A DNA stretch of 64,000 bases from Desulfofustis glycolicus DSM 9705 (lineage in GTDB: Bacteria > Desulfobacterota > Desulfobulbia > Desulfobulbales > Desulfocapsaceae). Location of the stretch: the NCBI RefSeq assembly GCF_900130015.1, contig NZ_FQXS01000016.1, positions 1 through 64,000 of the forward strand. Reading direction: 5' to 3'. Shown piece after piece: positions 17,225 to 27,123 of this stretch. Position 1 is the stretch's first letter, and every line of letters begins with the position of its first letter. Below the pieces are notes generated by a model, which saw nothing but the letters and a program-made list of their open reading frames with translations, searched no databases and had not been told where the DNA came from. Both the position numbers and the translations under genes were made by a program.

Positions 17225-17710
17225 ATGAAGGAAAGGAAAGTAATCACAGCCAAAGAAACAACCGGTTTTGACTTCGGGGGGCTGGCTGTCCAATGGAAAA
17301 TAGAAGGTGGTGATACCGGTAACCGTTTCGCGGTCGTACATCACCCGATGCAACCCCACGCTCTTGCGGCTCCATTGCATTACCACCATAATGAAGATGA
17401 GATATCCTATGTTCTTCAGGGCAGGCTGGGGGCGCTCCTGGGGGATGATGTCATCTTTGCCGAAGCAGGCGCCTGGGTTTTCAAGCCGCGGCGACAATGG
17501 CACACCTTCTGGAATGCCGGAGAAACAACATGCGAGATCATCGAAATCATATCACCGGCAGGGTTTGAGAATTATTTCCGAGAGGTTGCCGCCTCCTGGG
17601 GAGATGTCCAAAAATTTGCCGAAATCAACCGGAAATACTCACTGGAAATGGATTTTGAAAGCATTCCGGGTCTCTGCGATCGCTTCGGTCTGACCTTCCC
17701 ACAGCTCTAG
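17225..17710 (+). CDS. Cupin-domain protein
   Basis: 161 residues, single small beta-barrel. Cupin motif 1 is seen as PLHYHHNEDEISYVLQGRLGALLGDD and motif 2 as KPRRQWHTFWNAGETTCEIIEI, so a metal site formed by His, His, Glu and His is plausible. This subgroup is often annotated as quercetin dioxygenase-like or of unknown function. The ATG at 17225 has AGAGAGAAGG upstream; earlier in-frame starts run through a hairpin (GATGCCTCCA ... TGGAGGCAT, about 17085-17131). Substrate unknown. Confidence 0.8.
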   Translation: MKERKVITAKETTGFDFGGLAVQWKIEGGDTGNRFAVVHHPMQPHALAAPLHYHHNEDEISYVLQGRLGALLGDDVIFAEAGAWVFKPRRQWHTFWNAGETTCEIIEIISPAGFENYFREVAASWGDVQKFAEINRKYSLEMDFESIPGLCDRFGLTFPQL

Positions 17711-18138
17711 AAAACCCCTCTGATACGCTGGGGGCAACACGGGATAACAAGAGCAACAAGACGGTCAAATCTCTATTCTTGACAGTCGGTACAACAAAAA
17801 CGGACGGATCGGCCCTGAAGGTCTGCGGATTCTGAAGATTCTGTCGCTGAAGCTGACCCGTACAAGGCCGAGGCGTTATCCCATGATCTTGGACTGCCTT
17901 TTCCGCGGCCGCGGGAGCTGTCTATTTACCTGCCGGATCACGATTACCTTCAGCCCCGCTTGTTTTGTTGCCCAGCAATGCACTGGAACAATTACCGCTG
18001 ACCTTTGTCCGTGAACTGCACGCACTGGAATCAACCGGCGCATACGAAAGGCAATTGCTTGACGAACTGCGTGATGAGCTGTTCCGGTTAGTCCAGATCT
18101 CCCTCGAACGGCGAGAGAGCCTGACAGAAGGTAGGTAT
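17711..18138. other. Gap of about 430 bp, no intact gene
   Basis: Short open stretches are present (for example 17965-18159, with FVRELHALESTGAYERQLLDEL), but frames break repeatedly and nothing is recognisable. It may be the decayed end of a gene, bordered on the right by the dispersed repeat at 18139. Confidence 0.4.
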
Positions 18139-18288
18139 GGGTCAGGTCTCAACACTTGACATGCCGGACGGTGGGATACTTAAGGGAAGCTGAAGTCAAA
18201 AACTTGATGTGTCAGATCTTGAGACCCTTTATTCACCGGGGCACAAATCTTTTCGGGGTTGGAGTCTCTATAGATATCTGCGAGGTCT
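18139..18288. repeat. Dispersed repeat, copy 2 (REP/MITE-like)
   Basis: Second copy of the element at 3013-3166. Here the ends are a better inverted repeat: GGTCTCAACACTTGACAT near the left end and ATGTGTCAGATCTTGAGACC at 18207-18226. A further 60 bp on the right (TTTATTCACCGG...GAGGTCT) are also shared by both copies, so the mobile unit is longer than the hairpin alone. Confidence 0.7.
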
Positions 18289-18302
18289 GTTCCCGATTTT
18301 CG

Positions 18303-19598
18303 TTACGATTTTTTTCTTAAATCCATCACCTTATACGCACAGTATTCACCGCACATGGTGCAGGCTCCATGGTCGTCTGCAGCGAGCGTTTCACAGCGTC
18401 TCTTTCGTGCGAGTGCCGGATCCAGAGACAGGGAAAATTGTTTCTCCCAATCAAGAGCCCGCCGGGCTTTGGACATTTCTCCGTCCCGCTCCCGGGCGCC
18501 TGGGACTTTTTTCACGATATCCGCTGCATGAGCAGCCAAGCGGGCAGCCATGACGCCATCATGAACATCCTGTATCGTTGGTAGGCAAAGGTGCTCACTG
18601 GGCGTCACATAGCAGAGGAAATCCGCCCCGGCACTCCCCGCAATCGCACCGCCGATGGCACTGGAGATATGGTCGTAGCCGGGCGCGATATCCGTCACCA
18701 ATGGACCGAGTACGTAGAAAGGTGCTCCGTGACAAAGGCGCTTCTGCAGTGTGATATTGGCTTCAATCTGATCGATCGGCATATGGCCGGGTCCTTCTAT
18801 CATGACCTGAACGCCGGCCTCCCAGGCTCGCTGGGTGAGTTCTCCCAAGGTCAGTAACTCATGAATCTGCGCTCGATCGGTGGCATCTTCAATACATCCC
18901 GGACGAAAGCCATCGCCGAGCGAAAGTGTCGCATCATACGGTCGTACCAATTCGAGCAAGCGATCGAAATGTTCGAACAAGGGATTCTCCGCGTGATTAT
19001 GCTCCATCCATGCGCAGGTAAACGAACCGCCCCGAGAAACAACATCCATGACCCGTCCCTCGCGGTCCATATGCTGCAGGGTGCTCCTGGTCACACCGCA
19101 ATGTACGGTTATAAAGTCGACACCGTCCTCGAGATGACGTTCGATGCCGGCAAAGATCTCATCAACTGTCATATCGACGATCGCCTTTCCCCGGTTCACC
19201 ACGGCATCGCACGCTGCTTGGTACAACGGCACGCTGCCGACGCAAAGATCGGTCTCAGCAATAATGGCCCGGCGGATGGCATCGATCGGACCGCCGGTCG
19301 ATAGATCCATGATGGCGTCGGCCCCTGCCGCCAGGGCCGCCCGCGCTTTCGCCAGTTCCCGATCGATACTCGTGTCGTCTCTGCTGGTGCCGATATTGGC
19401 ATTGACCCTGGTACGGATTCCTTTGCCGATCGCCAGCGGACGGCCGTCCGCATGGCGATTGTTATGACAAATAATTGCCGTTCCCTCCGCTATCCGCTCG
19501 CACAATTGCCTGGCAGAGACACCAGCGTCGTCAGCGGCAGCAGCGCCAAGATCACTGATTCGACCCTCTCGGGCCAGTTCCATCGTTGTCTGGTACAT
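18303..19598 (-). CDS. thiC: Phosphomethylpyrimidine synthase ThiC
   Basis: 431 residues, the shorter form common in anaerobes and archaea. Converts aminoimidazole ribotide to HMP phosphate, the pyrimidine half of thiamine, by radical SAM chemistry. Family marks include VNANIGTS near residue 67, DLSTGGPIDAIRR, DFITVHCGVTR, LSLGDGFRPGC, QVMIEGPGHMPIDQI and DIAPGYDHISSAIGGA. The C-terminal cluster motif is CTMCGEYC (CX2CX3C), whereas E. coli-type ThiC has CX2CX4C. A ThiC paralogue, BzaF, makes the B12 lower-ligand precursor in anaerobes, but the TPP riboswitch upstream argues for the thiamine role. The ATG follows a GGAGAAATTC. Confidence 0.93.
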   Translation of the reverse strand: MYQTTMELAREGRISDLGAAAADDAGVSARQLCERIAEGTAIICHNNRHADGRPLAIGKGIRTRVNANIGTSRDDTSIDRELAKARAALAAGADAIMDLSTGGPIDAIRRAIIAETDLCVGSVPLYQAACDAVVNRGKAIVDMTVDEIFAGIERHLEDGVDFITVHCGVTRSTLQHMDREGRVMDVVSRGGSFTCAWMEHNHAENPLFEHFDRLLELVRPYDATLSLGDGFRPGCIEDATDRAQIHELLTLGELTQRAWEAGVQVMIEGPGHMPIDQIEANITLQKRLCHGAPFYVLGPLVTDIAPGYDHISSAIGGAIAGSAGADFLCYVTPSEHLCLPTIQDVHDGVMAARLAAHAADIVKKVPGARERDGEMSKARRALDWEKQFSLSLDPALARKRRCETLAADDHGACTMCGEYCAYKVMDLRKKS

Positions 19599-19669
19599 GA
19601 ATTTCTCCGGACAGAATTTCCGCAGGAAGCGGACCGGAAATACAGGAGAAGCGAGATACAGGTTCTCGG

Positions 19670-19765
19670 TCCGTTCCCTCCGCCGGTATTAACCGGATCA
19701 GGTTCAAAGGGTCATCTCACGTAGGTGAGATTCTCAGTCGGAAGACTCCCCTCGGCCACCGTTGT
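19670..19765 (-). promoter_or_regulatory. TPP riboswitch (THI element)
   Basis: On the minus strand: GAGGGGAGTCTTCC...CTGAGA...ATGACCCTTTGAACCTGATC, then CGGTTAATACCGGCGGAGGGAA. These are the conserved cores of the thiamine-pyrophosphate aptamer (CUGAGA, ACCCUUUGAACCUGAU, GCGNAGGGA). It lies about 70 nt upstream of thiC and should reduce its expression when thiamine pyrophosphate is plentiful. Confidence 0.95.
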
Positions 19766-19975
19766 TGAGGCGGGACTCTAAAAGGATAGCGCCGTGCTGT
19801 CAAGGGTTTTCAATCCCGGCACCCTTCACACGTCACTCGAAAACCAGGATTCAGAGGCATCCGGTGCAACGAGATCTTTGATCTCCCTTGACTTTCGTCA
19901 GGATGCCTGCTGTTAATATGGGTAAGGCACTATTTCATTGACTGTATTTGATTGCAAAAAAAGGCGGAGAATTTC

Positions 19976-21895
19976 ATGGGAAACGACCGCGATCCGGAAG
20001 CGATCGACGATAACCGAGAAGGAAGACTGGCTTGGTATTGCCTGGAGCATGCAACGGTTTGTTCCTTCAGGCTGGACCGAGAAGGCAACATCCTCTACGC
20101 CAACCACAAAGCGTGCGATTCCCTTGGCTATGTGAAGACAGAGCTTTTGGAAATGTCGCTTTATGATATTGATCCCGTCATGGATCGGGAGCGGTGGTTG
20201 CACGCGTGGAAGACGTTAGCCGATGACGGCTACCTAACTATCGAAAGCCGGCATCGTCGGAAAGACGGCACCATCTCTCCTGTTACCATGACCGCGACTC
20301 TGATCGATTTCGAAGGGTGTCAGTATTGCATGGCCCTCAGCAGTGACATTACGGAACGAAAACAGGTTGAAGATTCGTTGCGCATTACTCAGTTTATGTT
20401 CGACAAGGCTCCGCTCGGCATTTTTCTGATCAGGAGCGGCGGCGACATCGTCAACGTCAACGATCATGCCTGCCGCTATCTCGGGTACACCAGGGAAGAT
20501 CTGTGCCAGATGAATGTCGTGGAACTCGACCGGGGCTACACGCCGCAGGAAATCGACCAGATATGGACCCGGCAGCAGCAGATCAGTGGTATAAACACGT
20601 TTGAGACCACTCACCGCCGGAAAGACGGCACCACTGTCCCCGTCGAAATCAGCGGAATCGTTTTGGAGTTCGACAACGCTCCCTATAGCGTCTCTTTTGT
20701 CAAGGACATCTCCGAGCGAAAAGAAGCCGAGAAGCATCGAGCCAAAATGGAAGCCCATCTGCGTGAGGCCCAGAAGATGGAGTCGTTGGGAACGCTCGCT
20801 GGCGGAATTGCGCACGATTTCAACAATATTCTGAGCGCAATTGTCGGTTATGCAGAGCTTTTGCAACTCACCTGTCCGGTGGATTCCACCCACAGGAATT
20901 ATGCCGCCCAAATCACCAAGGCAGGTCATCGTGCGAGGGAACTGGTTCAGCAAATCCTTTTGTTCAGCCGTCAGGGGCGTTCGGAGAAGGGGCCGATGGA
21001 TGTCGGTCGGGTTGTCGAGGAGGCTTTAAAGCTTATCAAAGCCTCGTTACCGGCGAATATTGAAATCCAGGCAAACATCTCAAATAATCTTGCTCCGGTG
21101 TTCGCGAATGAAACCAACATCCACCAGATTGTGATGAACCTATGCGCCAACGCCTATCACGTAATGAAATCCGCCGGTGGCCTGCTGAGTGTGAGCCTGA
21201 CGGCTGTTACCATCCAGGATCATGATGCGCTGAGCTTTCCTGAGATGAAGCCGGGAGGCTACCTCAAGCTTTCCATTGCCGACAACGGATGTGGCATTCC
21301 CCCGAATCTGATCAATCGGATTTTCGATCCATATTTCACAACAAAACCAACCGGAGAAGGCACCGGTCTCGGGCTTTCCACCATACACGGCATTGTCAAG
21401 GACCATGGCGGTTATATCAAGGTGTATAGCGAAGTGGGGATCGGTACGGCGTTTCACGTATTTCTGCCGTCAGTCGAGTCGCCCGCTGCAACCACGAGCG
21501 AAAAAGCGGAGGAACTCCCAAAGGGCAGAGGGTGCATACTCTTTGTGGATGACGAACAAACGCTGATCGACCTTGGTCGTGTTTTGTTGGGGAGGTTGGG
21601 GTACCGGGTGGAAACTAGGGCTAGCGCTCTTGACGCTCTTGAAGCCTTTCGAGTCGATCCCTCAAGGTTCGATCTGGTCATCAGCGATATGACTATGCCG
21701 AAGATGACCGGTGATGAAATGGCTCGACACATGAGGGCAATCCGGCCCGGTATTCCGATTATATTATGCAGCGGATTCAGTGAACGGCTTCACACCCGGG
21801 CATTGGAAGCCCTTGGCATAAACGCAGTGCTCATGAAGCCGGTACTCTATATGGACTTGGCCCATACTGTTCATCGGGTGCTGAACAACGATTAG
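19976..21895 (+). CDS. Hybrid sensor histidine kinase (PAS-PAS-HisKA-HATPase-REC)
   Basis: 639 residues, no membrane segments, so cytosolic. Two PAS domains (about 15-125 and 135-250) with repeated HRRKDGT motifs, then a histidine-kinase core of the 'complex hybrid' class with the phospho-acceptor in GGIAHDFNNILSAIVGYAELL near residue 278. N box (HQIVMNLCANAYHVM), G1 (IADNGCGIP) and G2 (GEGTGLGLS) are intact. A C-terminal receiver (about 520-635) has acidic residues VDDEQ and the phospho-Asp in VISDMTMPKM. The start at 19976 follows GGCGGAG; an in-frame ATG at 19952 has no ribosome-binding site. No partner regulator is adjacent. Confidence 0.92.
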   Translation: MGNDRDPEAIDDNREGRLAWYCLEHATVCSFRLDREGNILYANHKACDSLGYVKTELLEMSLYDIDPVMDRERWLHAWKTLADDGYLTIESRHRRKDGTISPVTMTATLIDFEGCQYCMALSSDITERKQVEDSLRITQFMFDKAPLGIFLIRSGGDIVNVNDHACRYLGYTREDLCQMNVVELDRGYTPQEIDQIWTRQQQISGINTFETTHRRKDGTTVPVEISGIVLEFDNAPYSVSFVKDISERKEAEKHRAKMEAHLREAQKMESLGTLAGGIAHDFNNILSAIVGYAELLQLTCPVDSTHRNYAAQITKAGHRARELVQQILLFSRQGRSEKGPMDVGRVVEEALKLIKASLPANIEIQANISNNLAPVFANETNIHQIVMNLCANAYHVMKSAGGLLSVSLTAVTIQDHDALSFPEMKPGGYLKLSIADNGCGIPPNLINRIFDPYFTTKPTGEGTGLGLSTIHGIVKDHGGYIKVYSEVGIGTAFHVFLPSVESPAATTSEKAEELPKGRGCILFVDDEQTLIDLGRVLLGRLGYRVETRASALDALEAFRVDPSRFDLVISDMTMPKMTGDEMARHMRAIRPGIPIILCSGFSERLHTRALEALGINAVLMKPVLYMDLAHTVHRVLNND

Positions 21896-22109
21896 CCAAT
21901 GAGCATGAATGCCTGAAAGTTTCTAATATCTCTGTAGGCGGTCCTGAGAATTGACGCTTTGTTTTGCTTTTCCTCCGATTATGATATCCTTTAAGCCTGT
22001 TCTGATCGGTTTGCTTTCCAGCTAACCGATGGACAACCATCGGATGGAGGTCAGCGTCGCGGCAGCGCAGTTTTGTCCGTTGCCAGCCAATACCCTGGAG
22101 CAGACGATC

Positions 22110-23351
22110 ATGCCACCACATCCCCATTCAGGAAAATGGATGGTTACTGCGCCTGCCGAGAGCGATCTGCGGCGGGGTAACTATTCGCTGGCTGACATTA
22201 TCAGCATCGACGATCTGCAAAATCTCCAGGACTCTTTTGCCAAGGCCAACCGGGTCGCTTCGACCATCATCAATCTCGATGGGTCACCGATCACCAGCTT
22301 CAGCAATTACAGTGCTGTTTGTGCACTGGTTAGACAAACCGAAAAGGGCAATGCCAATTGTGCCCGTTCCGGCAGGATTCTCGGAGAGCTGTCGTTGCAG
22401 GGACAACAACCGGCCTGCCATTTTTGCCACAGCATCGGCTTTATGGACGCCGCCGCCCCCATTGTCATCGACGGGGTCCATCTGGCCAACTGGTTGATCG
22501 GGCAAAACTGTATCGGCACGGTTGATGCCGAGCGGGTTGCCGCCTACGCTGAAGAAATTGGTGCCAACAAACGGCAGCTACTGGCCGCTTTTGACAGCAT
22601 GGAGAAAATCTCCGAGAAGGAGTTCAGGGACAAACTGGATTTTCTCTGGCTCATGGCCAACCAGATTTCCAACCAGGCCTACCAGCACCTCAGATACCAG
22701 ACCATGCTGGTCTCGCTCGAACAGTCCAAGGAAGAGCTCACCGTCTATAAGGATAAACTGGAGGAGTTGGTTAACCAACGAACTGCAGAGCTGGAAAAAG
22801 CCATTGAAAAAATCCAGCAGATTTCCATAACCGATGCATTGACCGGATGTTTCAACCGGGGCGGCATCAACAGCAATCTTCCCCGTGAGATCAAACGAGC
22901 ACGACGCTATAACAATCCGCTGTCGATCCTGCTGTTTGATCTCGATCACTTCAAGAAAATCAATGACACCTACGGCCATCAGTCCGGGGACACTGTCCTT
23001 CAACAGGTTGTTGCCACTATCCAGCCGTTGGTTCGTGACGGAGTCGACTGGCTGGCTCGCTACGGAGGGGAAGAGTTTCTGCTGGTCATGCCCCTGACCA
23101 GCCGCGCAGAAGGCAGGTTTGTCGCCGAACGATTACGGCAGGCCATAGCCGACATTTCGTTAGCCTGCGTCGAGGAGCAGGTATCCATAACCGCAAGTTT
23201 TGGGATAACCGGCATTGATTCTTGGGAGGGCATCGACACGATCTCACATGAGACCCTCTTGCAAAGTGCCGACAACTATCTATACAGAGCCAAGAAGGGT
23301 GGGCGCAACCAGGTGGTTTCCGGTCCCCTGGTCATCAATAGTCAAGATTAA
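22110..23351 (+). CDS. PocR-domain diguanylate cyclase (GGDEF)
   Basis: 413 residues. N-terminal PocR sensory domain (about 22-195: SLADIISIDDLQNLQDSFAKANRVASTIIN ... C...C...NCARSGRILGELSLQGQQPACHFCHSIGFMDAAAPIVIDGVHLANWLIGQ), a coiled coil (about 200-245), then a GGDEF domain with DALTGCFNRG, FDLDHFKKINDTYGHQSGD and the catalytic GGEEF near residue 318, so it should make cyclic-di-GMP. PocR domains bind small hydrocarbon-like ligands such as 1,2-propanediol, and the Cys residues could also bind a metal. Start at 22110 chosen for the GGAG; an in-frame ATG at 22029 lacks one. Confidence 0.9.
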   Translation: MPPHPHSGKWMVTAPAESDLRRGNYSLADIISIDDLQNLQDSFAKANRVASTIINLDGSPITSFSNYSAVCALVRQTEKGNANCARSGRILGELSLQGQQPACHFCHSIGFMDAAAPIVIDGVHLANWLIGQNCIGTVDAERVAAYAEEIGANKRQLLAAFDSMEKISEKEFRDKLDFLWLMANQISNQAYQHLRYQTMLVSLEQSKEELTVYKDKLEELVNQRTAELEKAIEKIQQISITDALTGCFNRGGINSNLPREIKRARRYNNPLSILLFDLDHFKKINDTYGHQSGDTVLQQVVATIQPLVRDGVDWLARYGGEEFLLVMPLTSRAEGRFVAERLRQAIADISLACVEEQVSITASFGITGIDSWEGIDTISHETLLQSADNYLYRAKKGGRNQVVSGPLVINSQD

Positions 23352-23675
23352 CGGGCAAAACAACGCTGCGAGTCAACCGGTCCATCCCCTCGGTTCGTTG
23401 TCCATGTCTCTGGTGCCATTTCAAAGTGGATAGTCCTTCTCCAGTCAGAGAAGAAAGCGTTATAGAAATGATCGAAGACCAGGAATATCATCGATCACCG
23501 GCGAGATAGGCGACAGTGATGGTCAAAGACAATACGGTTACTACGCTTTGATAATATAAGGAATAATCGGACAAGAAGTGATCGATTTGCTACACTGCAG
23601 GTACAGGAAAAGGACGGTTTTGCGGGTCCTGGAGTTGGAAGTACAGCGCTACACGCAGCGGAAGAGGTCTCTTCT
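23352..23675. other. Intergenic, 324 bp
   Basis: Only short open stretches without codon bias. The AT-rich part around 23520-23590 could hold the promoter of the large hybrid kinase, but I see no clear -35/-10 pair or dyad. Confidence 0.4.
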
Positions 23676-26600
23676 ATGACGGACAAACCCACCTATGAAG
23701 CCCTGCAGGAGCGTGTCCGGGAACTCGAGGCGGAAAATCACCGCCTGGCCGGCATGGAGGCGGAACTCAAGAGGAACTTGAAGTTCACCGATTCCCTGCT
23801 GGCGGCCATTCCCACGGCGGTATTCTACAAGGATGTTCAGGGTCGCTATCTGGGCTGCAATCCGGCCTTTTCCGAACTGATGGGCTTTACCCCGGAGCAG
23901 CTGTCCGGCAAGACTGTCCAGGAGCTGTGGCCTGGTGAGCATGCCGCTGTCTATCATCAAAAGGACCTTGAACTGATCCGGAATCAGACCCGTCAAATCT
24001 ACGAGTTTGAGGTCCTGGATCGGCACGGCATCAATCGCCCGGTGATTTTCTATAAAGATGTCTTCCGGGATGAGCAGGGACGGGTGGCCGGTCTGGTGGG
24101 CGGGTTTGTTGATATCAGTGAACTTCGCCAGGCCGAGGCGGAGTTTCAGGCTATCTTCAGCATGTCCTTGGACATGCTCTGCATCGCCGATATCCAAACC
24201 GCAACCTTCCTCAAGGTTAATCCTGCTTTTATGGCGACCCTTGGCTACAGCGAGACCGAGTTGCTGGGACAGCCCTTTTCCGCTTTCATCCACCCGAAGG
24301 ACGTCGCTTCCACCCAGGCAGTCGTGACAGAGCGGCTGCAGCAGGGCGAGAAGGTCATTAATTTCAGGAATCGCTACCGCTGTAAAAACGGCACCTACCG
24401 TTGGCTGAACTGGGCCTCCCACCCGTTACCCGAAAATGGAGTGACTTACGCCGTGGCTCACGATATCACGGCGGAAATTGAAGCTCATGAAAATCTGCAA
24501 CGCCAGCACGATCTTCTGGACAGCCTCTTTGACAACATAGCACTGGGGATTACGGTTTGGAGCGCTGATGGTCGGTTACTGATGGCCAACCGGGGATTTT
24601 GGACGTTGACCGGCTACACCCCTGGGGAACTCAGCGGATTGGACGATTGGCTTGCCAGGGCCTACCCTGATCCGGACTATCGCCGGCAGGTGATGGCCGA
24701 CTGGCCCGTGGCCCACAGCGCGGCCAACGCGGTGCGTGAATTCAAAGTCGTATGCAAGGGGGGCGTCGTCAAGGAGATCGAGTTCCGCAGCACTTTTTTG
24801 AAAGACAAGCGGGCGCTCGTCACGCTTGCGGACGTGACCGAACGTCGACGCATCGGGGAGGAGCGTGAAGCAGCACACCAACTGCTGCAAAGCGTGCTGG
24901 ATGCCGTGCCCGACCTGCTGATAGTCGTCGACCGCGATTTCACTATTCTCTACACCAACAGCAAAGGGCATGATCACATCTCGTCTCCGCCGGAGGCGGG
25001 CCGGCAAAACACCTGCTACGGCCGCTTCAAGCATCTGGACGCCCCGTGCGAAGATTGCAGCGCCCAGCCGGTTTTTGCCAGCGGGACCAGTATCAGCCGG
25101 GAGATAGTCAACCCGGCCGATGGGTGCCTCCGTGAGGTGCGCGTTTTCCCCATCCGCGACGCCTCCGGCGACGTGACCCGCGTGGTCGAGTATGTCCGGG
25201 ACATCACCGAGATTCGCCAGGCCCAGGAGGAGATCCGCGAGCGCCGAACGTTTCTCGAGTCGGTACTCTATCACGCCCCCGATGCCATTGTCACCATGGA
25301 TGCCCAACACCGGGTGATCGATTGGAATCCCGGTGCGGAGAAGATGTTCGGCTATTCCCCCGCCGAAGCCTTCGGGCGACAGCTGGACGATCTGGTGGCC
25401 GACCAGTCTCACCAAGACGAAGCGGGTGCCAAGACGAGCCAGGTGCTATCCGGCCGGCGGGTCGAGGCTTTTGAAACGGTCCGCCGCCACAAGGACGGTA
25501 CGCCGCGGCACGTGATCGCCGCCGGATCGCCCATCGTCGTGGACGGAGTCTTGAAAGGCGTGATGGCCGTTTATACCGACATTACCGGCCGTGTGCAGGC
25601 CGAGCAGGCGCTGCGAGCTACTCACCAGCGCTTTCTGGCCGTTATGGACAGCATCGATGCCACGATATACGTGGCCGATATGGAGAGCTACGAGATCCTT
25701 TACATGAATCGCAACATGATTGCGAGCCTTGGGCGAGACGTGACCGGCGAGATCTGCTGGCAGGCCTTCCGTAGCGGCACCGGTCCCTGCGCCGACTGCA
25801 CCAACGCCAAATTGCTCGATGCCGAAGGTCAACCGATGGGGGTCGTGACATGGAAGGGAATAAACCCCATCAACAAGAGATGGTACATGAATTATGATCG
25901 TGCCATCGAATGGGTTGACGGCCGCCTGGTTCGGCTCCAGATCGCTGTCGACATAACCGAAAACCAAAAGATGGAGGAAGCCTTCCAGCGGGCCCAGAAA
26001 ATGGAGGCCATTGGCACGCTTGCCGGCGGTATCGCCCACGACTTCAACAACCTCCTGACTGGTATTCAGGGGAATGCTTCCCTGATGTGGATGAATCCCG
26101 ATATTCCTGACCTTTGCAAGGATCATGTCGTGGCTATCGAGAGCTATGTCAACAGCGCCAAGGACCTGACCGCACAACTGCTGGGCGTCGCTCGTGGCGG
26201 TAAGTATGAAATCAGCCCCGTTGATATCAACCATCTGGCCTCCGGTGTTATGGCCATGTTCGGCCGCACCCATAAAGAAATTCGACTTCATCATCAGCTC
26301 CGAGCGTCTCCGTTGATCGTGGATGTCGACCGACGGCAGATCGAACAGGTTCTGCTGAACATATTCATCAACGCCATGCATGCCATGCCGGCAGGCGGTG
26401 ATCTCTACCTGAAAGCCACTTCGGTCAGCCTGGACAAATCCTTAAGCCAGGTACACGGGATTGCAGTGGGCCGCTATGTCAAGCTTTCAATTACTGATAC
26501 GGGTATCGGTATGGATGATGATACCCGGCAGCGTATCTTTGACCCGTTTTTTACCACCAAGGAGAAGGGCCGCGGCACAGGCTTGGAATTGGCGTCGGCG

Positions 26601-27122
26601 TTCGGTATTATCAAAAACCATGGCGGGACGATTACCGTCTATAGCGAGCTGGGTCGCGGGGCGACGTTCAATGTGTACCTCCCGGTGTCCGACAGGACAC
26701 CGGAACCGCAAGTGGTTGCCACCGATCAGATCATCACCGGTATCGAGACGATCCTGCTGGTGGACGACGAGGAGATGATTCGGACGGTAGCGGACGCCAT
26801 GCTGACGAAATTGGGGTACCGAGTTCTCGTAGCCACCGGTGGCAGTGAAGCTTTGGCGATCGTTGCCGAGCAGGGTGACGCCGTCGACCTGGTCATTCTG
26901 GATATGATCATGCCGGGAATGGACGGGGGGCAAACCTACGATCGACTGCGAGAGTTGCATCCCCTGCTAACGGTTTTGCTTTCCAGCGGATATGCCATCA
27001 ACGGTCATGCCATTGAAATCATGCAGCGGGGCTGTGACGGCTTTATCCAAAAACCTTTCAGCATCGCCGAACTGTCACAGAAGATACGCCGTGTTCTGGA
27101 TGGGAGTAACAACTCCGGGTAA
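23676..27122 (+). CDS. Large multi-PAS hybrid sensor histidine kinase
   Basis: 1148 residues, cytosolic. Short N-terminal coiled coil (about 1-30), then six PAS-like modules (about 35-155, 157-275, 285-395, 400-515, 520-640, 650-770), HisKA with H in GGIAHDFNNLLTGIQGNASLM near residue 785, HATPase and a C-terminal receiver (about 1025-1145, phospho-Asp in VILDMIMPGM). PAS modules 4 and 6 each carry a Cys cluster (NTCYGRF...APCEDC and EICWQAF...GPCADC), suggesting a bound metal or redox sensing. The ATP-lid G2 box reads GTGLELA where GTGLGLA is usual, a Gly-to-Glu change that could lower kinase activity. Paralogous to the kinase two genes upstream. Confidence 0.92.
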   Translation: MTDKPTYEALQERVRELEAENHRLAGMEAELKRNLKFTDSLLAAIPTAVFYKDVQGRYLGCNPAFSELMGFTPEQLSGKTVQELWPGEHAAVYHQKDLELIRNQTRQIYEFEVLDRHGINRPVIFYKDVFRDEQGRVAGLVGGFVDISELRQAEAEFQAIFSMSLDMLCIADIQTATFLKVNPAFMATLGYSETELLGQPFSAFIHPKDVASTQAVVTERLQQGEKVINFRNRYRCKNGTYRWLNWASHPLPENGVTYAVAHDITAEIEAHENLQRQHDLLDSLFDNIALGITVWSADGRLLMANRGFWTLTGYTPGELSGLDDWLARAYPDPDYRRQVMADWPVAHSAANAVREFKVVCKGGVVKEIEFRSTFLKDKRALVTLADVTERRRIGEEREAAHQLLQSVLDAVPDLLIVVDRDFTILYTNSKGHDHISSPPEAGRQNTCYGRFKHLDAPCEDCSAQPVFASGTSISREIVNPADGCLREVRVFPIRDASGDVTRVVEYVRDITEIRQAQEEIRERRTFLESVLYHAPDAIVTMDAQHRVIDWNPGAEKMFGYSPAEAFGRQLDDLVADQSHQDEAGAKTSQVLSGRRVEAFETVRRHKDGTPRHVIAAGSPIVVDGVLKGVMAVYTDITGRVQAEQALRATHQRFLAVMDSIDATIYVADMESYEILYMNRNMIASLGRDVTGEICWQAFRSGTGPCADCTNAKLLDAEGQPMGVVTWKGINPINKRWYMNYDRAIEWVDGRLVRLQIAVDITENQKMEEAFQRAQKMEAIGTLAGGIAHDFNNLLTGIQGNASLMWMNPDIPDLCKDHVVAIESYVNSAKDLTAQLLGVARGGKYEISPVDINHLASGVMAMFGRTHKEIRLHHQLRASPLIVDVDRRQIEQVLLNIFINAMHAMPAGGDLYLKATSVSLDKSLSQVHGIAVGRYVKLSITDTGIGMDDDTRQRIFDPFFTTKEKGRGTGLELASAFGIIKNHGGTITVYSELGRGATFNVYLPVSDRTPEPQVVATDQIITGIETILLVDDEEMIRTVADAMLTKLGYRVLVATGGSEALAIVAEQGDAVDLVILDMIMPGMDGGQTYDRLRELHPLLTVLLSSGYAINGHAIEIMQRGCDGFIQKPFSIAELSQKIRRVLDGSNNSG

Positions 27123-27123
27123 T

